This document shows positions 11,340-21,828 of a DNA stretch of 64,000 bases, one piece after another (within the stretch, counting starts at the first letter, position 1; each line of letters begins with the position of its first letter). Source of the stretch: Periconia sp. R9002 (Eukaryota > Ascomycota > Dothideomycetes > Pleosporales > Periconiaceae); assembly GCA_023627715.1 (NCBI GenBank), contig JAMAHW010000057.1, positions 166,612 through 230,611 of the forward strand. The letters run 5' to 3'. Under the pieces are notes generated by a model. It was given only the letters and a program-made list of their open reading frames with translations. It searched no databases and had not been told where the DNA came from. The translations under genes and the position numbers were made by a program.

Positions 11340-13133
11340 ATGCGCCCCACGCTATCGGAGAGCGGGCCTATTCACCGCGACGACAACATGTCAAAATATT
11401 TGCGCAAGGCACAAAATGCCCTTGGGCCATCCCAGAAACCACAACCCCAAGATGGATCTCTGCGATATAATGATGACTTACTTCCAAGCCCCCCAGGTAA
11501 GTATTTGCTCAAGATGCATCATGACAGCGCCGGCTAATCGAAACCAGGCGACAGGCGATGGAAATGGGAACATTATTTTGCCTACTATCTCACCATGACC
11601 TTCAGTCCAAGCAGTTACAACCTGGGCGCAACCTTGATATCGATCGGACTCGCATGGTGGCATGGCATGATTGCAGCAGTCATCGGCTCTGTCATTCTGA
11701 CTGTGCTTGTCGTTCTTAACAGCCGCGGGGCCATCAAGTACTTCGTGGGATTCCCTGTCTACGTGCGGGCGGCCGCAGGTGTGCGAGGGGCCAGTCTCTA
11801 CATCCTGGTCCGCGCCATTGTCGCCATCATCTACTTTGCTACGCAAACCTACTATGGCGGACGCATCACATCCGTATTCATGCGCGGCATTTTTGGGAAC
11901 CGATATAACAACATCCCAAACCAACTTCCCGCGAGCGCTGGTATCACTTCGCGAGATTTGCTCAGTTTCTTCCTTTTCTGGATCGTGCAGATGCCTGTCA
12001 TGTTTATTCATCCCAAGGTGCTTCGTCACCTCTTCGTTGTCAAAGCCGTCTACACAACCATCGCGCTTTTTGGCGTGCTTGGATGGGCCATCAGCGCCAA
12101 TGGCGGCACCCTTGGTGAATTTAGCTACACCACCAAACAGCAACGCCTATCGGGCTCTGCGCTCGTATGGCCCATGATTCAAGCCATCAACTCTGTCATG
12201 GGTGCGCTTGCTCCCGTCCTCATCAACCAGCCCGACATTGCTCGATACGGCCACTCGTACAACGACGTCACTTGGAGCCAGGGAATGGGTATTCTGATTA
12301 GCAAGGTCCTGGTCATGTTTCTTGGCACGGCCACGACATCTGCAGCCACAGGCGTGCTGGGTAAAAGCTATTGGAATGTCTGGGACCTGTACGATGCCAT
12401 TCTAGACCACTACTGGAACCCTGCCGCGCGTGCGGGCATGGTGTTTGCATCTTTCGGAATGATGCTCGCGGTTTTGATCACGAATGCGGGGAGTAATTCG
12501 CTTCCTGTTGGGGCAGACCTTACGGGGTTGTTCCCACGATGGCTTACGATTGTCCGCGGCCAAATTCTCTGCGCTGTGCTGGCTCCGCTTCTCGTGCCGT
12601 GGAAAATTATTGCCAATGCCGCTTCTTTCCTCACCTTCCTAGGATCGTATACAGTGTTCCTGATGCCTATTTGCGCATGCATGATTGTTGATTACTGGTA
12701 CGTGAGGAGAGGTAATTTTCACGTACCCTCGCTGTATGTCGACTCGCCCACATCTCCATACACCTTTCACAAGGGTTGGAATCTGCGTATGCTGGCGGCG
12801 TGGGTCGCAGGCGTAGCTTTCACCGTACACGGTGTAGCGGGTTCGTTAGATCCCAAATCAGTGTCTACTGCCAGCAAGAACATGTACAAGCTCGGATTTA
12901 TACTTTCGTTCCTCATGGGAGGTCTTGTCTACTTTGTGCTGTGCATCATATGGCCCGTCCCAGTTCTACCCGAAGGCCAGGAGCGGGTGCTGAAGTTTGA
13001 GGAAATGGCGGAAAATGAGGGATTCTTTGACCATGAAAGCGTTGCGACAATCACGGGTGTTGTGGAAGGAGAGGAAGTTGAATGTGGCAGTGCTCAGTAT
13101 GACTCTGTCCGGGTCAAGGGGGAGAAGGTGTGA
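11340..13133 (+). CDS. NCS1-family permease (uracil/allantoin type)
   Basis: Exons 11340..11496 and 11548..13133 encode 580 aa. The N-terminal cytosolic segment ends NDDLLPSPPGDRRWKWEHYFAYYLTMTF at the splice junction, leading into the first helix with FSPSSYNLGATLISIGL. Twelve or so membrane segments follow, with family motifs such as RGASLYILVRAI, INQPDIARYG and NAGSNSLPVGADLTGLFPRW, and the tail has VDYWYVRRG. Fungal NCS1 carriers of the Fur4/Dal4 group import uracil, allantoin, uridine or related nucleobases at the plasma membrane with protons. The neighbours (amidase, allantoinase-like hydrolase, regulator) suggest a ureide, hydantoin or pyrimidine as cargo; that is inference. A second in-frame ATG at 11388 (MSKYLRKAQ) could be the true start. 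Confidence 0.93.
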
Positions 13134-13496
13134 GGTGTTTTCATATTCCAAGATAGGATATTTTCTCAATGTAATCTCCACAACAAGACATTTCAAGCTG
13201 TCCAAGACTTCTTTTGAAACCACAACAAGAACATACTATAATCCCCTACTTAAAGATCATTGTGTCATTTTTCCTGAACGATTGTTAGAAAAATAAAGTA
13301 ACAAGTATCAATAATACATGGCATAATTTGTGCACCACCACCACACTTTGGGAAAGAGAACACTCTAGCCAGATCATTTTTCTATCACCATAGTATACAG
13401 TAATTGGTCGCATAAGTTTGAAATACTATATAAGCTCATGCAAAGTTTTGTAGCATCTAACTAGATACAATTTGGTATCACAACTTACGCACACCA
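13134..13496. other. Intergenic between convergent permease and amidase
   Basis: About 360 bp, AT-rich, holding the 3' flanks of both genes. No repeat or gene recognised. Confidence 0.4.
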
Positions 13497-15236
13497 CTAC
13501 ATTAATTTCCAATCATTCGCCCTCTCCCATGCAAAAGCCGCCTCGTAAACACTTGTTTCCTCCCACCACTTGCCCACAATCTGCATACTAACAGGCAGTT
13601 TGACCTTATCCTGGACACCCGGCCCTTCCAACACTTCCAACATTCCAATCGGCATTGCCAACACCGGATGCCCACTTTGGTTGAACGGCGCCGTGTTGGA
13701 CGTTAAACCAACCTGCTTCTTGATCTGCTCGAGAGGTTCCGCATCGGGCGCCGCATGGCTGGTAGCAACATACGGTAATGTCGGCGTCAGAAGAAGATCA
13801 TATGAACCGAGCGCGTCGTCATAAGCATCTCTCAGCTGCCGAGACAGATTTGTAGCTTTGGCGAGTAAGAGGGGAAAGTTCTGCACGGCGTAGAGGCCGT
13901 TGAAATAGATGTTTTTGGTGGAGACGTAGGCTTCGTCCCAGTTGGATTGGACCATGGGGTGGAGAAGGACATTCAGACTTAGCATTTGATGGCCTCGCCT
14001 CCCAAAGGATCCGGATGTTTTTGCGAGGAAGCCGCCGACTTTGCTGATTCCGGTCCATATTGCGGCGCCTTTGGCGTGGATTGGTATCGATACTTCTTCC
14101 ACTGTTGCACCGAGAGCCTCGAACTTCGACACTGCGGCGCGAAAGGTTGCAATTACGCGCGGATCTGTTGCTGGCGTCGAGAGCGACTCGGTGATGATTG
14201 CGAGCTTCTTTCCTGAAAGCGGCTTGTCGACTGGAAGGGCCTGGACAGTGCTGTAAGAAGGTATTTGGGATGGACAAGGCGCGGCAAAAGATCGGTCGTC
14301 AATATTGTCATTTCCTGCGATGGCCTCGAGGAAGATGGCGTTGTCTAATACAGTCCGGGTCATAGGCCCCAAGTGATCGTTGGTTGGCTCGTTGCTCCCA
14401 CTTCCAGTATAGGGGACGAGACCAAAAGTAGGCTTCATACCGACGATACCACAATTTGCTGCTGGGACACGGATGCTACCACCTTGGTCCTGAATCACAG
14501 ATACTTCGTCAGTAGATGGTCTATGATAGATTTTCGCAGCTTCGAATTGTGCTTGAAAACGACTTACCGCACCAATCGCTCCCCAGACATTACCCAGGGC
14601 GACGAGCACGCCAGAGCCACTTGAGCTACCACCAGAGCTGTAACCTTTCGCAAACGGATTCTCGACTATACCGGTACCGGACGAGTGGCTAGTAGCTGAA
14701 TGACACATATTCTCACACACAGCTTTGCCAAAAATCTCTCCTCCTGCTTCCAGGATCCGCGTAACAACTGTCGCATCGCAGTCGGGCACGTATCCTTTGA
14801 TGAAGTTGGTACCTAGGAGCATAGGCACATCTTTGACCGCAACATTGTCTTTGATGGCGAAGGTCTTGCCTTGAAGTTTTCCACCTTTCGATTGCTGGTC
14901 TACGATTCGGCATTTCCACGCCCAGGCGCCGTGTGAGTTCTCCGACTTTTCGGGGAAGTGGATATTCTCTCTTGGAAAACGTTCTTGATTAACTGGTGGG
15001 ACATAATCTGAGTGTTCAAACATTAGCAACTGTTCGAAATGTGTTTGCAGGCAATGAGTCATATTACCATCCATGGCCATCAATTCTTCGCTAGCATCAT
15101 GAAAGACGGCTAGTAATCGAGTATACGCCTCTTTCTCTGAATCTTTGATACTGACTCCCAGTTGAGAGCATAACTTGTCCACTGTCTCCGAGGTGACTGG
15201 GTTTCCCTTGGCGGCTTCAAGAGAGAAAACCGACAT
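13497..15236 (-). CDS. Amidase (amidase-signature family)
   Basis: Exons 15236..14568 and 14489..13497 encode 553 aa. The intervening 78 bp (14490..14567) keep the frame open but have GTAAGT and ATTCAG ends, and removing them restores the family sequence WGAIGADQGGSIR, so it is an intron. The catalytic Ser-cisSer-Lys triad is complete: Lys in FAIKDNV (about residue 130), cis-Ser in GGSSSGSG and the nucleophilic Ser in DQGGSIRVPA. There is no signal peptide, so it is cytosolic. Such enzymes hydrolyse carboxamides to acid plus ammonia, and fungal members also act on ureido compounds. Placed between the NCS1 carrier and an allantoinase-like gene, it probably acts on the imported nitrogen compound or its ring-opened product (inference). 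Confidence 0.92.
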   Translation of the reverse strand: MSVFSLEAAKGNPVTSETVDKLCSQLGVSIKDSEKEAYTRLLAVFHDASEELMAMDGNMTHCLQTHFEQLLMFEHSDYVPPVNQERFPRENIHFPEKSENSHGAWAWKCRIVDQQSKGGKLQGKTFAIKDNVAVKDVPMLLGTNFIKGYVPDCDATVVTRILEAGGEIFGKAVCENMCHSATSHSSGTGIVENPFAKGYSSGGSSSGSGVLVALGNVWGAIGAVSRFQAQFEAAKIYHRPSTDEVSVIQDQGGSIRVPAANCGIVGMKPTFGLVPYTGSGSNEPTNDHLGPMTRTVLDNAIFLEAIAGNDNIDDRSFAAPCPSQIPSYSTVQALPVDKPLSGKKLAIITESLSTPATDPRVIATFRAAVSKFEALGATVEEVSIPIHAKGAAIWTGISKVGGFLAKTSGSFGRRGHQMLSLNVLLHPMVQSNWDEAYVSTKNIYFNGLYAVQNFPLLLAKATNLSRQLRDAYDDALGSYDLLLTPTLPYVATSHAAPDAEPLEQIKKQVGLTSNTAPFNQSGHPVLAMPIGMLEVLEGPGVQDKVKLPVSMQIVGKWWEETSVYEAAFAWERANDWKLM

Positions 15237-15822
15237 GTTGATGGAGGATAAACGAGGCCTGCAAAATTGAATCTACTCAAACTTTATCGAAACAAAAATA
15301 GCAGTCTCACCATCAATGTCAGTAGAAATTAGCTCTATGTATGTATTGATGAGAACGCCAGATTGTCAATTCTCCCTCATATCGACGGCCCTACATTTGT
15401 CACACTATTCTGATGTTCTACTTTGCTATCTTCTCATCCACTTGCGATTTCTGAAAGACTTGCGATAGCCCTCAGAAGATGCCTTAGTCGGGAGTCGTCT
15501 TTCGGAGGTCCGACGGCGCGATAGGCGATAAGGTGGTGTTAATGGAGAAGTGGGGTTAACTATCGGCTGAAAGCTCCCGATCATCCTTGTCGGAAAATCC
15601 GATAAGGCCTTCTACCCTTCTTTGTGTCATAGCTTCTACAATGATATAGATGATGATAGGCAATCAATCGTATGGTCGGACCCGCGATGAATCTCGAAAT
15701 GCATAAAACGGTGAAATGTGGCTATAAGACGTAATTTAGCCAGCGCGCTCTCAGAATTATCTGGATCTGTTGTTTGTGATTATCCCCATCAATCTGAAAG
15801 AAGTGGGGAAAACCGGTCCATC
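15237..15822. promoter_or_regulatory. Shared divergent promoter of amidase and allantoinase-like gene
   Basis: 586 bp between two genes read away from each other. It contains TTTCGGAGGTCCGACGG at 15500-15516 and TCGGAAAATCCGATAAGG at 15590-15607. The first matches copies 1 and 2 of the palindromic motif (CGG-N4-CCG) and could be a site for the Zn(II)2Cys6 regulator at 17392-19558. No binding evidence exists in the sequence alone. Confidence 0.35.
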
Positions 15823-16929
15823 ATGGTTCATGTCGAAGAGTCTCTCCAGTTGCCCCGTGACTTCGAAGGTAGGCTTGATTCTCTCGTGATTGTGTATCGG
15901 TCAATCAATGCTCACTGACGCTATACTAGGTTTCGGAGAGCATGGCCACGATCCGCAGTGGCCAAACGGCGCGCGCATTGCCGTATCATTTGTGCTGAAC
16001 TACGAAGAAGGCGGTGAGCGGAATCCGCTCGATGGAGACAAGACCAGCGAGGAGTACCTCTGGGAGAAAGGGCCTTCGGGCGGTGGCAGGGAGTACAGGC
16101 ACTTAAATGGCGAACAAGATTTTGAATACGGAAGTCGCTGCGGCGCCTGGCGGATACTTCGTCTCATGAAAGAGTTTGGATGGAACATGACTCTCTGGGC
16201 CATTGCTGTGGCGATGGAACGGAATCCCACATTCGCAAAAGCGTGTGTGAGAGATGGCCATGAGATTGGTGCGCACGGATACAGATGGCTCGATATCTGG
16301 AACTATTCTTTGAACGAAGATAAAGCTTATATCAAGAAGACTTGCGAAGCTTTGGAGAAAGCAACCGGGGAGTTTCCTGTGGGCGCATACTTTGGAAGAG
16401 GCACGCCGAACACAGCGAGTCTACTACCAATCATGTGGAAAGAGATGGGCCACAAGATGCTATACACCTCCGAGGTGTACAATGAAGATTCGCCATACTG
16501 GATAGATCTCCCTTGGGAAAAGGATTTGCCTGATGCTGAGAAGGAAGGGTTACTTATGGTACCCTACAACTACGACTGTAAGCAGAAAAAATCATTCCAG
16601 ATCGTCTTTTGTAAAAAGCTAACCGAAAGCGCAAAGGTAATGATGGGAAATTCCACATGCTTCCTGGGTTTGTAAGTAGTGCTGGAGCAACGTATGAGCA
16701 GTATCTGAAGGATACATTCGATTGTCTTTACCGAGAAGGCGGTAAGATGATGACAATACCGCTTCACTCCCGCATTGCTGGTAAGCCTGGGCGATCGGAG
16801 AGCCTCCGGAAATTCATGCAATATATTTCAGAGAAAGAGGGTGTTTGGGTGGCAACGCGAAGAGATATTGCGAAGCATTACCGCTCAACTTTCCCCTACC
16901 GCCCAGGGTCGAAAACCGGAGGGCAATAA
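15823..16929 (+). CDS. PuuE-type allantoinase-like polysaccharide deacetylase-fold hydrolase
   Basis: Exons 15823..15868, 15930..16577 and 16637..16929 give 328 aa with consistent phases. The start PRDFEGFGEHGHDPQWPNGA and the block IAVSFVLNYEEGGERNPLDGD are the hallmark of PuuE-type cofactor-independent allantoinases and close relatives with the NodB (polysaccharide deacetylase) barrel. Further landmarks are the GHEIGAHGYRWLD metal/active-site strand, GAYFGRGTPNT, and the terminal TIPLHSRIAGKPGR. PuuE enzymes open the hydantoin ring of allantoin; other members of this fungal group may act on different cyclic ureides, so the exact substrate is open. It shares a promoter region with the amidase and is followed by the regulator on the same strand. 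No signal peptide is seen, which argues against cell-wall chitin deacetylation. Confidence 0.88.
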
Positions 16930-17391
16930 ATATAGGTAATATAACTGGCGGTGTCACGCAACGAAAAATGTAAAATAAGTCTTGATTGCTATCAACGCCC
17001 ACGCTTCAAATGCCATTGCCGTAGCTCTTGCTTATGGCATTTGAATTTTCTTGAAATTGCTCATTATGATAAAGGATTTATTTCAACATGCTTTAGGTTC
17101 TTCTCATGGCCATTGGTCTAGTAATTGGCGTTGAATCGTCTAACTACAAAGGTAGCGCCTTTTCTCCGAGATAGGCGTGGGGTACGGGAACCGCCATCCT
17201 TGTTATGGGGGGATCGATTGATAAGAACAAACGCATCTCCGCGAATTCTTACTTTAATCATGTCTTTCTGGAGCAAATTCGCACACATACTATAGGTTGG
17301 ATTCGTCCTTAAGTTAATAGTTAGTTCTTGAACTACACGCACCTTTCCACCACTACATTTCGGACAACCCACCTGCAGACCGTCCTTAATA
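16930..17391. other. Short intergenic upstream of regulator
   Basis: 462 bp without a gene I can support. It supplies the 3' flank of the allantoinase-like gene and the 5' flank of the Zn(II)2Cys6 regulator. An antisense frame at 17118-17441 has no domain. Confidence 0.4.
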
Positions 17392-19558
17392 ATGAATGCC
17401 GTTACCTTGAGCATCTCACAGTCTCCAGGTCTAGATGACAATAATCCGCGAAAACGTCAAAGAACAGCTTGCGACCGATGCAAATTAAGAAAGCAAAGGG
17501 TAAGATTGATTTCTGGATTACCTGGATACCTTTCACCCATTGATTCCTACTAATGTGTCTGTATGTCAGTGCGACGACGCATATCCGCAATGCTCTAATT
17601 GCGCAAAATCGGGCGCGAGTTGTAGCAAACCGCCGCCAATACCAGAGACCCAACCAAGTACATACACACGCGCACTTGAAGAACAGGTCGCATATCTTGA
17701 GAAGCGTCTACTAACAGTAGAATGTCATCAATATGAGGCAAGAAATGAGGACGACCTGAACATAGAAGCATATCACTCAACCCCTGCGAGTAACCGGCAA
17801 ACACCGGGACACAATCAACAATTCCGGAATGCAGCAGATACTTCGACATCACATACGCCTAGCTCTCAGCACAATGTAGCCGACGTCGTTGGCATACTTT
17901 CGTTAGGCAACGGCAACACAGAGACATGCTCCTATGTTGGTTCCTCTTCGGGATATGCTTTAGCAAGTGATCTTGGACGTATGGTGCAAGCAACGGCTTG
18001 GAATAAAGCACTCTGGGTACCTGCTGCTACAGGCGACGTGCATGAGGAGGCGCGCTCCGCCAACGGAGGTTCTACACGAAGAATCACCTTGCAAGAACTC
18101 CAATCGAATCGAGCCGAGCCGCCTTCAGAAATGCTAGGCGTCAAGCTCATCAAGGCGTATCTAGACCGAATCCATCCCCGTTTTCCTTTCCTTTTCCGAT
18201 CAGACGTCTGGGAGGCCCATCGGTGCCGCTACACGCTCGGGAGACCACACGCAGCTAGAAACCCACCCAACGAGACTGTGCCGTCATATTATTCTTCAGC
18301 AGCATACGAGACGGATGGTTTCGCATTGTTTGTTCTATACATGGTCTATGCAATCGGTGCCTTGAATCTCCGCCTCACCGAAGACTACCGTGACACTTCA
18401 CCGGAACAGTTCTACGTCTTCGCCATGCAACACGTTGCAAGCGTACGCGAAGCCTCACCGATCCACAACTTAGAAGCTACCGTCCTGCTTATTCTGTATC
18501 ACCTGCGATCTGAATCACGGAACGGCCTATGGCATCTGACGGGCCTCGCAATGCGGACGGTGACCGACATGGGCCTTCACCGCGCAGCATCAACTGACGG
18601 CCTCGCCACCTTCGAAACCCAAATGCGACGACGCCTCTTCTGGTCCATCTTCTCTCTCGAAAGCATTCTGGCCGGCACTCTTGGGCGACCAGTCAGTCTC
18701 TCTGACTCCGACATTGACCAGCCTCTCCCAACGAGCATCGACGATTCCGACCGCTTAGCTGCCATCCCCCCAAATACCCTCCCAACCAACCATGTTCCGA
18801 ATCAGCAAGCCCTCCCCCCAACGAACCTCAGCCAATTCATACTCCTCTCGCAGCTCCACATTTTTGAAGCTCGCATCCAACGCAAACTCTACCGAGTCGA
18901 CAAACCCACCCATGCCCTCATCCCCAAAATGCACCGTCTCCTTTCAGATCTCGAGATGTGGCTGCACGAAACTGCCCTCCCGAAACTGACCCTGCACCAA
19001 GAAGAAAATAACGCTTCAAGCCATCAACACGACCGCGTCCTCCTGCACTATCATCGCAACGTCCGCCTCCTGCTTCAACCTTTCCTCCCCATCCTAGACC
19101 CTCATTCCGACCCCTTTCGCAAAGCCGCTCTTGCCGCTGGTCAAATCTGCCAGATACATAAGAGATTCCATCACACGCCTGAATACGGGCATAGTTTCGT
19201 CGCCGTGCATACGGCGTTTGTGTCGGGCATCACGTTGCTCTACGTGCTCTGGCGTGGGAGAGATAGGCTGTGGTCGATTGGGATCAGCAATGATATCCGT
19301 GCCGCTAGTTGTGTGTTGTCAATCATGGGTGAGAGGGCTCCCTGGATTAGACGGTTTAGGGATACTTTTGATGCGTTGGTTGAGGCAACTATGGCGGCGT
19401 TGCAGCAAAGTGGGGATGAGGTGGAAGAAGCAGAGAGGAGGCAAGGAGAGGGAGGTGCTGGTGGGTTGAGAGCGGACTTTTCGTTGTTTGAGGGCTTAGA
19501 ACTTGCAGATTATGGGGCATTGGACATGGCCAGAGAGCTTACTGGCTGGATTACATAG
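17392..19558 (+). CDS. Zn(II)2Cys6 transcription factor with fungal-trans domain
   Basis: Exons 17392..17499 and 17570..19558 give 698 aa. The intron splits the zinc cluster; spliced, it reads Cys-x2-Cys-x6-Cys-x6-Cys-x2-Cys-x6-Cys (ACDRCKLRKQR joined to CDDAYPQCSNC), a perfect C6 motif at about residues 24-50. A short linker and a coiled-coil (TRALEEQVAYLEKRLL) follow. The middle domain starts near LGVKLIKAYLDRIHPRFPFLF and contains the conserved MRRRLFWSIFSLE and GRPVSLSDSDID motifs of fungal_trans regulators. It binds DNA as a nuclear dimer. Its position after the permease-amidase-hydrolase group makes it the likely pathway regulator (inference). The ATG at 17392 is the first in frame with the cluster. 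Confidence 0.9.
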
Positions 19559-19872
19559 AAATTTGTCCTATCTCTAGTACCTCTTCCGTGAGCTAAATGC
19601 AGGTATAAGAGCCAAAGGAGAATGTAACTTGGAGTTATACAATTTGCATTAAAGTCCGTCCCAAATAACAGGAATTGACTAAAATTACAAGACGCAAAGC
19701 AAACTTTAATGAACTTGCTGGGGACTAACGCTCATATCTTCCTCCCTGTACAAATTATGACAATGGAATGATTGAATCTGGTGAGGACTGCGGGCTTATA
19801 CTGCAGTGGGCAACAATTCGAGAAGGGGAATAATTGTCATCCTTTTTGAAAATGTCTGTCCGCATACTGCAT
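19559..19872. other. Intergenic, no feature seen
   Basis: About 310 bp between the convergent regulator gene and the decayed MFS gene. AT-rich; nothing recognised. Confidence 0.4.
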
Positions 19873-21657
19873 CTAGAGTTTCACTTGAAACCTAGGGGAT
19901 CCACGAATTCTTTCCCCATACCTAAACAGTATAGTCAGCATTGGGATCATTGCTATACAGATAAAAGCAAGTAAGCTATTTCCCCACCCAAATTCCAACT
20001 TCTTGTATAGCTTTCCTCCAGCCAAAGGCAAAAGTGCACCAACGAAATTTCTTGCAATAGTGTGTGTTGCAATAGCGCTTGCGGCATAGAGGTTGAAACA
20101 GTCTACCAAATACAGTTGTACAGATAGAAATGCTAGTGTGCCTCCGAAGCCAACGAGTGATGTTCCGATGATGGGGACGATCCAATAGCGTGGTATTCTA
20201 TCGACCAACCGTACCAAAATAATCGAATGGGAAAGACCATTGAGCCCGCAAATATTGGGTTAAGTCAGTCTTCTAGTTTTGTTGTATCTTCTGACTGATG
20301 TTTTTGCTCCCTGGACACGATGGCCATGGTAGAGACCCCAGACAGAAGACCGATACCGATTCCAATGTAGGAAAGGCCTGTCCCACTACTACCCAAATGG
20401 TATTGGCCCTCGAAGACTAACGTGAGCGTGGTGAACAAAAAGTTTATGAAGCTGAAATAGACGGTAACAAGAACTGCAGGCATTATAGCAATGGGAGAAA
20501 ATAGCAGAAGCTTGGTAGGTCGGACGATTGCTGCTCGGAACGCTGATGCTGATGTCTGACATTGTATGGAAGTTTGATTCCCTTGACTCGTTTGTTGCTG
20601 GATTGCCGGTGAAAGTTTCAATCTCCATGGTCCGAGGACGAGCGCACTGGTTTCCGGTGTAAGAAAGAGTGCAAAACCTGAAAGAACGCCGCCCTGGTAT
20701 ATCATCAAAATATAAATGTTTTCCGGGTCCCACAAAAATACAATTTTGGCACAGCCCAAAACCCCCCCCCCCCCCCCCCCCCATCTCCAACCTGCTCCTT
20801 GAGCCACGTACCCACCTATCACTGGGCCTATATGATATGTTAGCGTCTAAGACACAGCTTTCAAAGTCTGCGCGAGTTCATGTACCTAGTACAGGGCCCT
20901 ATTACATAGAATCAGTGAAATTCGTGTTTTAGTTCTGTAAATTATGTACTTACCATCAAGGGCCCTAATCCCCACGCAGCCATGGCAGGTCCTCGTTCAA
21001 GTGGCGGAAGAAGATCAGCGATGATAGCACCGCCGATAGTTATAGGAACACACCCCGAAATACCCATGAACAATCGAAATACGGTGAGCATAGGCAAGCT
21101 ATTGCTCACTGCACACACAATCGAAAACGTTAAGAAACCGACATTTGAACAGTGTAGAAGAATCGTCCGATCATATATCTCACTTGCAGGGGCAAGGACG
21201 AGCGGTCCTATTCCAAATCTAACGACGTATACAGATACCACGAATGTAGTTAACTCGTCATTAGTAGAATGGAACTCTTTCATAAGCAATGGAACACCAG
21301 GTGCAATCATGGTGTTAGCCATTGAACTATCTGAGATTGAATAGTCGCCAGTGTACATAAACCATGCTACGCGATGGGCATAACTAACTCAACCAATGTT
21401 ATAAGAGTAACGAGTGAGATGATCACTGTCTTGCGAGTCTTGTTCCAATCTTGTGGATTTGAAATCTGCTCGTCCTTTGCCCCTGTGTAATCTTTGAATA
21501 GATAGGAGATTGTAGAAGCAAAACATCTAAGTGTCTTCCAAACGGTAAACCGACAGTGACTGCTGAAATTAGACATAAACACCCGATGAAGATTCAGGCT
21601 GGGATACTGGAAAAAATCCGTGCTGACTTCTTGCGATAGCCAGATTCGACTTCGCAT
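19873..21657 (-). pseudogene. Decayed MFS transporter (DHA1 type)
   Basis: Recognisable blocks occur in order on the minus strand but in different frames: NPQDWNKTRKTVIISLVTLIT near 21440, the TM1-TM4 part (APGVPLLMKEFHSTNDELTTF) at 20942-21358, GGYVAQGAGWRW at about 20800, LFTTLTLVFEGQYHLGSSGTGLSYIGIGIG at about 20400, and WIVPIIGTSLVGFGG with a terminal RYGERIRG at 19873-20217. The piece at about 20264 ends in an in-frame TGA where relatives have Arg before LPP, and a frameshift follows shortly after FWYGWSIEY. A run of 21 C sits where the helix after GWRW should be. The break between 20940 and 20823 looks like a normal intron (GTAAGT to CATATAG). The gene once encoded a 12-TM proton antiporter of the polyamine/drug group; it is now non-functional in my reading. 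Confidence 0.75.
20762..20782. repeat. Homopolymer C21
   Basis: Run of 21 C on the plus strand inside the decayed MFS gene. It replaces the conserved start of a membrane helix, so it is probably an expansion after loss of function. Confidence 0.8.
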
Positions 21658-21828
21658 TGCTCAGTGGGGTGCGTGTACCCCTTGTATGTTGTTTTGGAGA
21701 ACCACATTTTGACTAGCATATAAGAAGCAAGTCAAGTAAGAGAGATTCAGCATTGAAAATAGATAAGAGTCATTTCATGTATTTATGTAACATTCTCCTG
21801 CATCCCCCTTCTCTCGATACCTTAGTCA

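Noticed and set aside
11478..12143. 221-aa minus-strand frame
   Set aside because: Antisense to the NCS1 permease, a codon-bias shadow.
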